64,000 bases of DNA, from NCBI RefSeq assembly GCF_026745355.1, contig NC_079203.1, positions 55,600,141-55,664,140 on the forward strand, read 5' to 3'. The notes under the pieces are model-generated. The model was not told the origin of the DNA. It saw nothing but the letters and a program-made list of their open reading frames with translations, and searched no databases. The stretch is from Beta vulgaris subsp. vulgaris (Eukaryota > Streptophyta > Magnoliopsida > Caryophyllales > Amaranthaceae). How positions within the stretch are numbered: position 1 is the first letter of the stretch; each line of letters opens with the position of its first letter. Below, piece by piece: positions 48,325 through 60,128 of this stretch. The translations under genes and the position numbers were made by a program.

Positions 48325-48529
48325 TTTTTGGGCCCCATTTGGGGATTCATGGTAAGATGAATTACCTCTGGGCTTGCCCTCGCACAGGGACACTCACCCA
48401 GAGGTCCAACAAGCCCCAACCCCCCTCTCCCCCTCCCCAACAATATTGAAATTTGCTTCCACCAAGATTCAAACCTTGGTCTCCCATGTGAGAGATAGGA
48501 AGCGATACTATTGGACCCAAGGGTTCTTG
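48325..48529 (-). mobile_element. tRNA-derived SINE with 19-bp target duplication
   Basis: GTTCTCATCAAAAGGATTT occurs at 48306-48324 and again at 48530-48548. The 205 bp between, read on the minus strand, start near CAAGAACCCTTGGG, contain a B-box-like GGTTTGAATC, and end in an A run. This is a SINE inserted by target-primed reverse transcription. Its 3' half (CTGTGCGAGGGCAAGCC) resembles that of the element at 63090, so they belong to one family. Confidence 0.85.
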
Positions 48530-49008
48530 GTTCTCATCAAAAGGATTTATATCATCCTTTTTTTAACATAAATATGTAGTACTTCATACTGTTTTTTTTT
48601 TCTTTCAAGAAGTATTGAATTTTTTTGGGACCAATTTACAGTTAACCTTTATAGCAATAGTTATATCCTTGGATCCAACAAAGCATGTGACAATTAATTA
48701 TAAAAGGTATGTGAGCCAAATCCAATCGTTTGATAGAAAGTACAAAGAAACACATAGTTTGAAGTAATTGCTTAACATTGAGAATTTGAGATAATTTACA
48801 AAGACAGTTTAAACAGAATACATGGTACATAAATTCAGAAACAATGGAGGGTTCCCAATTATGTCAATGTGGCCAACCATAAAGACAGCCAAGTTGATAA
48901 GCAAACAATTTTGGGAATCCACAAGTGCAATTGAAAGGTTTTTGGGGGTTAAATTATGTACAATTAGAGAATAAGAGGCAATCAGCCATCTATTTTTCAT
49001 GCAATGTA

Positions 49009-51676
49009 TCAAACATCATCAGCATCACTACTGCCAACATGTGCTTCATGAGTGACCCAATAGTTGCTACCATCAGGGCCAAACACCTTATACCTGCTTA
49101 ACCAAAAAGACCCGTCACACGTCATAATTTTTCGATACTCACAAAGTAATAGATAGGTCTTGTTTCTCCTTGAAAAAAGGCTAAATGGAGAACAGGTTCA
49201 TTGGTGAAGAAAAGAGCGGAAATGGTGTGCGGCCCATGCCAAGTGGGTTTACCAGATCGGCCATCTTTCACCTTGTTAAAGAACCGTTCTTCATTTAGCC
49301 TCGCTTTATCTCCTTGAACTTAACAAAGCTACTGACCGCTCAAGAACAGATTTTCCTTCTTTGTACTTCTGGCTCTTTTCATGGGCAGTCTCCTGAAAGA
49401 AGACATCCCACACCAGTAACTAACGGCAAACAATGTGTCCAAGCATACAGGAGAATTGATGTTTCATAGAATTTCAGCCTGCTAAGCTTACATATTTCCA
49501 TCCCACAATTGATCCACATCCGACACAGAAAATATCAGCCACGCTATGCATCCCAGTCATCATCAATCTATCTTCTTTCTCTCCAAGAGTAACATTGACA
49601 CTGCCAAACAAATTTGAGAAAATTTCTTCTAAGGAGCTAAATGGATAACGATTGGTTCTATCCATACATATCAAAGAACCAATGACACAGCCATAGACAT
49701 GTGTATCTGATAATGTGAGTTTGTCCATAATAATTGATTATTCCATGACTCCTGTTTGACATATTTCATGTCTATGGATATCAAATTAGACATGAGGGAT
49801 ACCAATTTTTATATATATAGCTCATCCAAATGGCTAAGAATCAATACATTTCAACTCACACTGAAGAATGACTCAGCTATAGCTAGATAGTGTGAACTTA
49901 GAGAAGGCACAATTGCACAAGGAAAAAATGGAACAGGCAAATGCCTGAACAACTTCATTACATGAATACATAGCACAATTGTTTCTTTGACATGTCATAT
50001 AAGCAATATCGTGAGGTTCTCTATCCAGGTGCTTCTAGAAAGCTCGTTATATTTAATAAAAGAAACAATTCAGATAGTTTGGATTTTGGAAACTTACACC
50101 CTGTTGAAGAGATAAGCCTTTCCATGCCTGCTATGAAAAGACTGAATCAACACATGTAAAGCTGTTGTCAGATAATGGATTACATCAAATTTTTTTCCTT
50201 TTAGCACCTATTCATCACATCAAATGCAACATCCACATATATCAAGCACACACTCCACGAGTACACGGGGCACACTAAGATGCACCGCTATGTTTTTCTT
50301 AACAATATACCTGCATATGTAGGGATTATTAAGAAGGAAAAATATGTTTAAATATAGATATATTTTATAAATCCACTTGTTTCTATGGTACCCTCATTTC
50401 AACAATCCTAAATCCTACACTGACAACAATGGTTCATAATTCAATATCTAGCTGTGCAGCACGATCCAATCAAGATGGTCTTACAACAGTCATCTTAATC
50501 TATACGACTATACAAGTATCACTTCTTATCTTCCCTATAGTGCACTTCTCACAGTTTAATCAGAGAGCCTTGTATTACCAAAAACCTTGATATGATCATC
50601 CAACACAATGGTCCTACAATACATTATCTCAATGCCAAGCAGACAGCTAGCACCCCATTCTTCCTAACAATTTATATCATATTTACATCCTTTTCTCATA
50701 GTCTTGTGCTGCACATCAGTATAAAAACAAAGACAGTCTAATAAAAGCCACTCCAAGTCAGAACTAGATGGTTTCCCACTTTCCCATGACTAGATGAAGC
50801 GGCTTGTTTATATGTTTAATCAAGAAAACACCAACTCCAGATATGACTTCTTAGAAGCAATCGAAAGGATAAGTTTGGCAAGAACAAAAATCAAAAGAAA
50901 CATCCGAAAACCCACCACGAATCAATCAAGCAAAAGCAATCTTATGCACACTACACCCACAGGACAAGAACTACTTCCTCAAACCCAATAAAACTTGAGT
51001 TTCTGAATTGCAATATTCTAGTGAACCCATTTCTCTTATGAAGGTCATCATTCATTCAATAAGGCACTCCTAAACCATCCAGTTTCTGATAGTATAGATC
51101 TTATTAATAACAGGTAAGTAGAAAAAAGGGGGAAACTAGCAAACATAACAAAGTTCATTGATCACCAACTCCAGAAGATTGATTGCTTTGATTCATCAGT
51201 ACCAAAAATAAGTAGCAGCAAAAACTAGTAATATACAAAATCAACAATCAGTAATCTCAAAGTCTAGTACATAGGAGTATAATCAAACTTCCAAAACCAA
51301 CCCAAAAAAATTCTCCTCAAAATCATCAACTTATTCACCAAAAATATATCCAGCAAAAACTTATTTCTAATCAACAAATAATATTAATCCTCCAATATCA
51401 TACCCACAATCACCAAAAAATTGATCAAGTCAACAAATCAAGATAAAAATCAACAGAATCATAACAAAATAATACATGATCATGAAAATCCAAAAAAACC
51501 CAATTCCAAAATCAACATGAAAAATCAAATTAACATAATTAATCATATTCAAAATAAAAATAAAGGGATGATTTTGATACCTTAGAAACAATATCTTCAC
51601 TGACAGCAAGATGGGTCCTACAGTGCTTGCAACTATAGATCTTCCCTTCCAAATGCACCACAAACAACCTCCCCAT
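49009..51676 (-). CDS. Yippee-like zinc-binding protein
   Basis: Five exons: 51676-51581, 50141-50098, 49600-49492, 49392-49337 and 49093-49009. They join into 390 nt, 129 residues plus stop, the normal Yippee length. It starts [19 protein letters not shown] and has Cys16-x2-Cys19 and Cys72-x2-Cys75 with exactly 52 residues between the pairs, the Yippee zinc-binding signature. Other family blocks: [68 protein letters not shown], and the acidic end SDADDV. It most resembles the Arabidopsis At2g40110/At3g08990 type as I remember them. The fold resembles the cereblon and RIG-I zinc domains; a precise plant role is not established. Exon 2 is only 44 nt and easily missed. A leader intron donor may lie near 51945 (GCGCAG|GTAATA). 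Confidence 0.95.
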
Positions 51677-53310
51677 CTCACCAATTTCAATTATACCCAA
51701 TTTTAGCAAGCTTTTTCCAAAATCACAGGAAATACCCAGATGAGAAAAACAATCATAAACATAAACAAAAAACAAAAAAAAAAGTTAAAGATGATATCTT
51801 GCAAAAGTTGATAGAATGATTCCAGAAGTATACGCAAAGAATTTAAACAAAATGTGATGATAATATAAAGTAAGATACCCAATGAAATGAAACGTGCAAA
51901 AGTTGAAGAGAGAGAAAGAAGAACGGTTGAAATATTGTGTATTACCTGCGCAAAAACTGAAGTTGGAACAACCAAAGAATTAAAGAAATGTGAAGGGACA
52001 AATTACAAAAACAGTACTTTCATGAATTTTCACAGTTATTTATATTTCATCATAGCTTAAAAATCTTTCCTTTTTCTTTATTAATTTTTAAAAAGACTTT
52101 CTTTTTTGGGATGACCCCATTAAATTTTCTCACTTTCTTTTTGTGAAGTAAAAAACTGACAAGACGTGCAATTGTGATGGGAAGGTAGAACTACTAGGTT
52201 CCATTTTTAAATTTATTTTCAATGGGATGGTTTTGAAGCTTAAAGGTGAAGAAAAAATATAGGTGCAATGTGCAAAAGTAGGGTGATTCATTAAATATGA
52301 GATATGATATTATTGTTAATGAATCAAATACTAAAAATAACATTAATCTTTTCGTGTCAATGCATAATTTTCGTAAAAAAAAAGTTAGGAAAATTAAATT
52401 TAAAAAATAAGGTGAATTATAACGTTTTCTAATTCTTCATTTGAGGATGTCATTCATCTGTAATGAATGGTATTCAATTTCTTGATCTAATATACTCACC
52501 CCGTCCTGATCTTATATCAACATTTATTCGGTAATCACAGTTTAATTGGAATCCTTTTATATAAGGTATGAATCATTTTTTTTATTACTATACCCTAAAT
52601 CTTTATGGTTATAACAATAATATGAAACTCATTCCACCTACCCATTCTTCATGGAAGGGCTCGCATAAATTACTTATAATATAAAACTAGTTTCATATGC
52701 AGGCGATGCGTGCATTGATGTGCAAAAAACATATTCCGTAATTGGTATACGTATATTGGGAATTTGAAAGGGACAACAAGGTACTAAGGGTTCCCTTATA
52801 GGATACTTCTATATCACTATCTTTTATATAATCACCCTTACAATAAAATTAGTATTTTGTCTTAGACGATGTTTCTGATCAGTTATAATTATCAAATAAA
52901 TTATTGATACACAATATCATTTATTCTATCCTAAATACTTCTTATAATATTGTGATGGTTGCTTGGCTCACTACATTGGGCCAGTCGTCTCAAAATGGGC
53001 TGTTATCTTGGGAGTTGGGTCTAAATTTACAAACAAATATAAAAAAGCTCGATCTTTAGAAACAGCCCAACGTTACAAGCCCAATTATACGGGCCTGTTT
53101 ATCAAGTGAAAATAGGTTGTACACAAACTCTAACGTGATACTTGAATCTCAAGTACAACGTGATTGGTTCATTCATAATTATAAACTAGTAGCCCACATT
53201 CCACAAGCTAGCTGGACTTTGAGTCAATATAGAACATAAAATATTTTAGATTTGATACTAGAGTTTTATTTCATTGAAGGTCATTTAAGGGGTGAATCAT
53301 TTGTATTATA
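51677..53310. other. Upstream of the Yippee gene, then intergenic
   Basis: About 51677-51980 probably holds the leader of the Yippee gene. The rest is AT-rich. A CTAG end with a GCAGGCGATGCGTGC palindrome-like segment at 52687-52715 (read on the minus strand) looks like a Helitron 3' end; its 5' end may be near 52823 but is not convincing. No gene seen. Confidence 0.45.
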
Positions 53311-53570
53311 ATTCCTCCGTTTAGAAATAGTTGCACCATTTACATATTATTTACTATTCACATTTTATACTTTGATTATCTTTGATGATTTATATTTTAG
53401 GAAAAATATAATCATATAAAATATTTGCTGGATTCGTTTCATTGTATATTTTTTTAATATTAACTTTTTATAATTTTTTACTCACTGATAATTGAAGATA
53501 TTAACGTTTTAAACCAGACATCGGCAAGCGTGAAAACATGAAACGATGCAACTATTCCTAACGAAGGATG
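53311..53570. mobile_element. Stowaway-like MITE, decayed
   Basis: Left end ATTCCTCCGTTTAGAAATAG and the inverted right end (CTATTCCTAACGAAGGAT) are similar, with TA flanks near 53309 and 53571. About 260 bp, AT-rich inside. Confidence 0.6.
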
Positions 53571-54147
53571 TATTTCAGTAGTGGATCTAGAAATTTCAAT
53601 ATGGGGTTTTAGAAGTGGCTGGTACAGTGGGTCGTGTCGCTGTGGGGTAAAGGGTTGAGGGGAAGGACTTTTGCCTTTTGGCATTTTGTCTATTGCATAA
53701 TATAGCTAAGTTGGGCTTTTTATCTTTCGAGAGAGTAATAAATGGGCTTTTTATCTTTTCTACATAGATGGACTAATGAACTTCATATTTTTAGATAATA
53801 AGAATATGGGATGCAACTACTTCTCTATAGAGCTGAATATATCACCCCTTGTACTATTTTATTGGCATAGTAGCCTAGTAGGTATGAAATTAAGAAGAAA
53901 GGAAATATTGGCATTGTAACGTTAGCGGTTTGTTATTTTGATAAAAGCTAATTTAAATTAGTTTTTGAGATATATATAGTTTGTGAAATAGTTTCAGTGG
54001 TAGAAATGTAATTTTTTTTCTTTTACTTGTATCACGTAGGCTTTTTAACGGTTATAGGGGATATTTTTTTGAACAAAATCGATACCTATGTAATACCTTA
54101 ATATTGATCAACAATTCTTTTCTACATTTGCTACATTATTATATTTA

Positions 54148-54392
54148 CTAGTCTTACATGCACGCAATGCGTGCGATAATGTGTGACAACAAATGAAGTA
54201 GAAAATAAATTAATTGGGTAGAAAAATTGTTTTTATATTTTGTTTTCTAAAAAAACTAAGGTTCAGTTTAAATATCCTACTTTCCCCCTCTTTTCATTCA
54301 AATAAAATAGTTAGTTATCCTCTATTTTTTTCCCTTTTATTCATTTTTTCTATTTTTTGGTGTCTCCCATGTGTTGCCTTATATAATAGAGA
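54148..54392 (-). mobile_element. Small non-autonomous Helitron, 245 bp
   Basis: Read on the minus strand it begins TCTCTATTATATAAGG directly after an A and ends CTAG directly before a T, with the palindrome GCACGCATTGCGTGC about 10 nt inside the end. These are all hallmarks of plant Helitrons (TC start, hairpin, CTRR end, A|T insertion site). No coding capacity. Confidence 0.8.
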
Positions 54393-57221
54393 TACCGTAA
54401 ATACTCCCTCCATCTGTATTACTTGTAATATTATGGTTTGGCGCAACATTTTTGTAGTTGATTATACCTCCTTGTATTCCTTACTATTGATCAAATTACT
54501 GCGTCAAGAATTGAACATTTTGACATCAAATCATGCTTCTATAATCAAAAGCGATAAAGGAGACAGAAGGGGTACAGGAGAAAAGTGAAAAGGAAACAAA
54601 CTGCTTTTATCTTTTACACAAACTCTTATTATTGTACCTTTCTTTGTTAATGATGATTACTCTCATAATTAAATACCTCATCATGTTATAGAGCATCCAT
54701 TTCTATTTCTAAGACAATTATCTGTTGATAGTAGTATCAAACCAAGACTCACTTTAGGCATTATTTTGTCGAGCTGTCGCAGTGATTCTTGCACTCTTAC
54801 AAGAGAGTCACAACGTATCATGGGTACAATCAGTTAATCCGATATTGACCCTGCGACAGGGGCGAAGCCAGGCTTGAATGTGGAGAAGGGCTAATTTTAT
54901 AGAGAATTCTAAACATGGTTGTTGAGGAAGACCAATTTATATAAAACAAGAGTCAAGATATAACCATTAATTACCATTGATTTTTTTTCAAAGTTATGTT
55001 GGGGTTGCAAGGGCCATGGGCCTCTTAAACCCCAACATAGCTTCTCCCCTACCCAACGGATAATTCACTCACTAGGTACATAGTATTGTTTTACTATCGA
55101 TGCGTACATTGTGGAAAAATTTGCAATATTATAAACACTTAATACGATATTGACCCATTGAATAATTCAAGAACGTTAATAATTAAGATTTTAAAAAAAT
55201 AATTAATAATGCTACAATTATAGCACATTCTATTTTTTAATCTATTACTACTATTTATTGATTAAAATTGGCTTAATAATTTCAATAAATAATAAGAAAA
55301 TAAGGAAAATGAGAACAATATTTTAAAAAATTCAAAATAAAATACGATCGCTATAAAATGAGACGCTATAAAATGAGACGGAGAGGGTAATAATATGTAA
55401 TGGTGTGACCGGGGTTGTTAAGTAGAACAGTTGCAGAAGATAAATGCCGAAAGGCAATGTTAATTAAGGTAACAATGTCTGGCTTTATGGAAGCAGGAAA
55501 GAAGCAAGTACTATTATATGTCTATCAAACTATCACTACAATAATTTATTTTCTTTTAAAATAGCAAATACTCCAAGTTAGTGTAACTGTGTAAGAGTTA
55601 GCTAATTAGTAGGTTATTAGTCAAAATAGTATGACTATTTATTTTGACTACTGTAAAGGGGAGCTTTAAGTAGTCAATACTTCCTTTGTTTGACTGTTTT
55701 TAGTGGAGTACTTGCTACTTTAACCATTAATTTTGGTATTTTCCTAATGGTATGACAATTTATTCACATGTAATCCAACCAAAAAAGTATTTGATTCAAT
55801 CCGTTTCAAAATTTAGGATAATCTAAAATATCAGATCGTTTAGTTTGTATGTGAGTAGAAACAAATTGAATATATGATGTTTCATATATTCGGAATTTAG
55901 GATAATATCACCAAATATCATATTTGAAGTTTCTTCTACATATGGTTTAGTTGATATACAAAAACGAAAGTTCAAGTAATTGACAATTGAAAGTCTTGTG
56001 TAACCTATAAGAAGTGCTTTATGCAATGTAATCATACAAGGTTCTTCATAAATAAATGATTCCGTTATTGCAATATATACTCATGTTGTGTCATCAAAAG
56101 ATGATCGAATAATCACTCGACATTTTTCAATATTTATATTATTCTTTGTAAAAGTTGCATATTTGTCAAAATGGGAAATTTCCAATATGTATTGATCTAT
56201 TTTCCAGACATATACTATTCCAAAAGGATCTAAAACTTGAAAATTTGGGTCAAATAACCGTCCTTTGATCCTATCAACTTGATAGCGGTTTGAATCGATT
56301 TCGCTGAGCAAATTTAGAGTGCATGCATGTTGAATCTGATAGAGTATAGATATATTCCTGTGACCTCAACCATCAGCTTAAGCTTATGGTTGAGGCATCA
56401 AGAATTGATCTATACTCTATCATAAAATTGGTGATCACATTTCGGAAACTATGAAGAGCATGATGCTTATGCCTATAAAACAGTTTTTTTTTTTTTTTAC
56501 TTATTTCTCATTGGTTAAGATATTAGCCCAAGAATTTATAGGAATTAAGGATCACGTAAAATTTTCTTGTAAAATGTGTTTTTTTTTTTTTTGAAGTGTA
56601 GAAAAATGTGTTTAGATAAGAAATAATTGCATGATCATAATCATTATAATTTATTGACTTGATTCCGACAAAATCATAATAATGATTGACTATACATCTT
56701 GTCCTCATCCTCCAATTTCAACTTTATAGCAATCAATGGCATGTTAGCTCCTGTTTATTTCACTACCTGCTTGCAATGAAACTGCGTTACAGACTACAAA
56801 GCCTGATGAGGTTGGATGGATGAACCATATCATCCCTATTATATGTACTCCCCCACAAGACAAGTTGCGACGATTTAAGAGAATTTCACCGTATATGTCA
56901 ACTAATTTAGTTGGTTAAAGTTTTAAAAAGTGGCGTTCAAAATTTACTATTAAAACGGTCTGCAAATGGAAAAAAGTGTGGGTTATAGTCTAATCTCATT
57001 TCCAAACATATGATTATATATATCTTCACGAATTTTCCCTTCCCGCTCAATATCATATTTAAAGTAGTATTAGACACTAATAACGGAAATTTGTTAAAAA
57101 AGAAACACATATTTGTAAGGCCCTATTCTTTTAGACTTATTTTAGTTTCATTTCAATTCAGTTTATCTCACCTCAATTCGTCATATTACGATTTATAGTT
57201 TCCTACTAAACGATGCATGCA
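54393..57221. other. Intergenic
   Basis: No gene recognised. A hAT-like end (CAGGGGCGAAGCCAGG, about 54855-54870) suggests a decayed element running to about 55070. A 15-bp unit CTATAAAATGAGACG is doubled near 55351-55380. Small open frames at 55823 and 56081 on the minus strand are AT-driven. The hairpin at 56336 is listed separately. Confidence 0.45.
56336..56425. repeat. Hairpin of about 90 bp with almost no loop
   Basis: Arms run TGATAGAGTATAGAT...CTCAACCATCAGCTTAAG and its inverted partner CTTATGGTTGAG...GATCTATACTCTATCA. Most positions pair; small bulges lie in the middle and near the tip. It may be a minute MITE or a small-RNA precursor. Confidence 0.75.
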
Positions 57222-57416
57222 TTTTTTTGGGGCTCCACTAGTGGTAAAATGAAGCTCGCCGCCAGACCGACACCTCTCGTAGGTTAACGCAATCTAAGTT
57301 TGCGGCCAAACACTTTGAAATTGAGAAAAATAATAAGAGGAGACTCTATTTCAAAATGCTGGAATCGAACCCTTAACTTTAAATTAGAAAGTTCTTTTAT
57401 AGTTTTATTACCACTA
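57222..57416 (-). mobile_element. Probable tRNA-derived SINE
   Basis: On the minus strand an A-box-like TTTAGTGGTAA (about 57406-57416) and a B-box-like GGGTTCGATTCC (about 57361-57372) lie at tRNA spacing, and an A-rich end lies near 57220. No target duplication found. Confidence 0.5.
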
Positions 57417-58643
57417 AATAAAGCTTAACTTGATAACGAAGTATGCATTAGGGCTCATAAATATATGAAAGAACACGAAACACCTTCGTATTAGGGAAAT
57501 CCCAAATTTCTCAGTCTCTCTCCTACATGTGTGAATAAAGTAGGTAAGAAGTCGTGAGCAGAAGAAGCACACGTGCATATACACAGACACTTACGTCTTC
57601 TCATTCGTGTGATGAGCAGCAGTAGTTTGCCAGAGCTGAAGCTTGACCCGCATCTCCATCTCATGACCCTTTGCCATTTTCTTGGTAAACGCACCTTATC
57701 TCTATCTCCACTTCACTACTCCGACTCCTACTCTCAACTTCTATTCATCGTTTTAAAATTATTTAGAATCATCCTAATTATTACGTAAATCGTCCTAAGA
57801 TTAATTTGCTATTTTAGGAAAACTTACTTTTACTTATTTAAATTTATTAGTCATTTTGAGAGATCGTCCCATCTTGTTTTTCTGTTTATTTTTTGCAAGA
57901 CTGGTGTTATCTAAATTTATTGGACTTTATTAATTCTATTGTGTAGTATATGTTAATTGTCCGGTATCGGAAAAAGTAAAGAGAAAAGTATCACATTGTG
58001 CCTGTTCTATTTATTTTTACTTATTTGAATTTATTAGTCATTATTAGATTTTATCTAACTTTATTAAACCTTATTCAACATATTAGATTTTATTCTATGA
58101 GAGTGTTAGAATTTATTTTATGAGAGTGTCAGACCTTATATTTGTTTATTTTTGCTGAACTGGTCAACTTATTATTAGAACTTATTATACCCATATGAAC
58201 TTATCTAAACTTATTTTTTCTTATAAGAATTGAAAAGAAGATAAACTAAAAAGACTCATTATTATAATAGAGAAGCTACTCCTATACTATTGCCAATTGA
58301 TTTTCAGTATGAACCCTCGTTTGGATTTATAATGTCTAAGTGGATCGAATTTTCTTCTTCCTTATTGGCTTATCCTAACCCATCTTCAGTTATATTAAAT
58401 TTATCATGGTAATATTGAAACATGTAATTGATTATTTTTGAGGTGAAAATATTACAAAAAACATATACTATATTTTTTTTTACGGAAACTAGTAAGAGTT
58501 AAAGTCTTCCCTCCAAAAAAATATTTTATTTAGACCTTATATTTTGAACAGCGAAAATTAAATTGAACGGAAATGAAAATAAATCTAAAAGAACAGGATT
58601 TTAAGCAATGAAAAATATACAAGTGTGTGAAAAGAAAATGGTA

Positions 58644-58897
58644 TTTCCTCCGTACTAAAATATAGTTCCTGTTACTTTTTGCACAATCTTCAAGACGTAC
58701 TTTTGACCAACGATATCTTCTATTCTGTATTAGATAAAATATAAAAAATTGTTATTATGAATGTACACATTGTGACAAATCTAACAAGATTCCACATAAA
58801 TATGTTCTTTTACATACATTAGTGAAAATATTTGATCAAAATTTTAAAGTTTGACTCTTAAAATAGAAACATGAACTATATTTTAAGACAGAAGAAA
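58644..58897. mobile_element. Stowaway-like MITE
   Basis: Left end TTTCCTCCGTACTAAAATAT and inverted right end TTTCTTCTGTCTTAAAATAT with TA flanks (58642-58643, 58898-58899). 254 bp. Contains the shared box CTAACAAGATTCCACATAAATATG. Confidence 0.75.
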
Positions 58898-59181
58898 TAC
58901 TAAACTACTAGCCTAATAAGAGTAGCAAATATATGTTGGGTACAAAAATGCTTCTTGTCGCCTTCCAAGTTTCCACCCTCTCAAAATTGAAAATCTGGCG
59001 AAGTCAGTCCCACACGTGTGTCTCAGACCTCGTGTCTCGTGCACGTGAGCTGACCATGTCAGTTTGACTTCTACACACACTTCTATTTTAATTACTACTC
59101 CGCTACGTGCTCGTGGAGTCATGGGGGTAATTCAATAAACACACAACTGGTAGTGGAAGTGTGGAACTACGTAATGTTGTA

Positions 59182-59464
59182 CTCCCTCCGTCCCAATTTA
59201 TTTGCTACATTTTGCCATTTAGGGGTGTCTCAATTTATTTGCTACATTTGCAAATATTTTCATATATAGTACATAGGTCCCACACTTTATTTACAAATTT
59301 GTCATCACTCCCTTCTTGATTTTGTAAATGTTTCCATATATAATACATAGGTTCACAATTTACCTATTTGCTTTTTTGTTAATTCCATTTATGTCAATGG
59401 TCCCCACTCCCTCCTTGGTTTTTGTGAAAAAGTGTTTGTAGCAAATAAATTGGGACGGAGGGAG
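59182..59464. mobile_element. Intact Stowaway MITE with perfect 28-bp ends
   Basis: CTCCCTCCGTCCCAATTTAT at the left is matched exactly, and for 8 bases more, by the inverted right end; TA flanks both ends. 283 bp. Inside, a segment around CATATATAGTACATAGGT is repeated as CATATATAATACATAGGT about 70 bp later, so the body carries an internal duplication. The perfect ends suggest recent activity. Confidence 0.92.
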
Positions 59465-59925
59465 TAGTTTTTTTTTTTTGGATTACTAGGAACTAAATTA
59501 AACTGAATTTTGTTTAATTAAACTAAAGTGAATTATGATTGAACTAAGGTGAGTTGATTTCAATTGAACTAGTACCATATATACAGTTATTAAGCAATAT
59601 CTTAACATTTTTTCATTATAATTTATAGTAATGAACTAGCTGAATGAACTGTTTATTTAGGTGCGAATAACATGATAATAATTTATACAAAATGAGATGC
59701 AGACTTAAGAATTACATATAAGAAAATGAAAGTGAAAATATTAAGCAATATCTTAGCATTTTTTCATTATAACTTATAATATACCATTTTAAGTAATATA
59801 TATTGTCATAAACGAACGTATCTAACTAATTATTAAAATAAATAAGTGAATGAAAGGACATCAGAAGAAAGAAAAGCGTATATTGAATTTTCCACGCACA
59901 TATATGACACATTATTCCCCTTTAT

Positions 59926-60113
59926 TTTTTTGTCCTACTACAAGGAGTTTCCCATCGCCTTTGGTGAGTGGACTAATCTCCTGCTGGAAATTGCATGGGT
60001 ATCTCAAAGGACAACATCCTTTCTAGATGGGATTTTTTCCATATCCAAAATTCGAACCCGAGACCTTAGTTAGAAAGCGAGAAGCCCTTAACCGCTCATG
60101 CTAACCCGTTGAT
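59926..60113 (-). mobile_element. tRNA-derived SINE with old target duplication
   Basis: On the minus strand: A box TAGCATGAGCGGTTAAGG, B box GGGTTCGAAT, and a tail rich in A (ACAAAAAAATAAA). Flanks ATTATTCCCCTTTAT (59911-59925) and ATTATTCCTCCTTAT (60114-60128) agree in 13 of 15 bases. 188 bp. Confidence 0.8.
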
Positions 60114-60128
60114 ATTATTCCTCCTTAT

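Noticed and set aside
48360..48470. GC-rich stretch that looked like part of a gene
   Set aside because: It lies inside a SINE bounded by a 19-bp target duplication.
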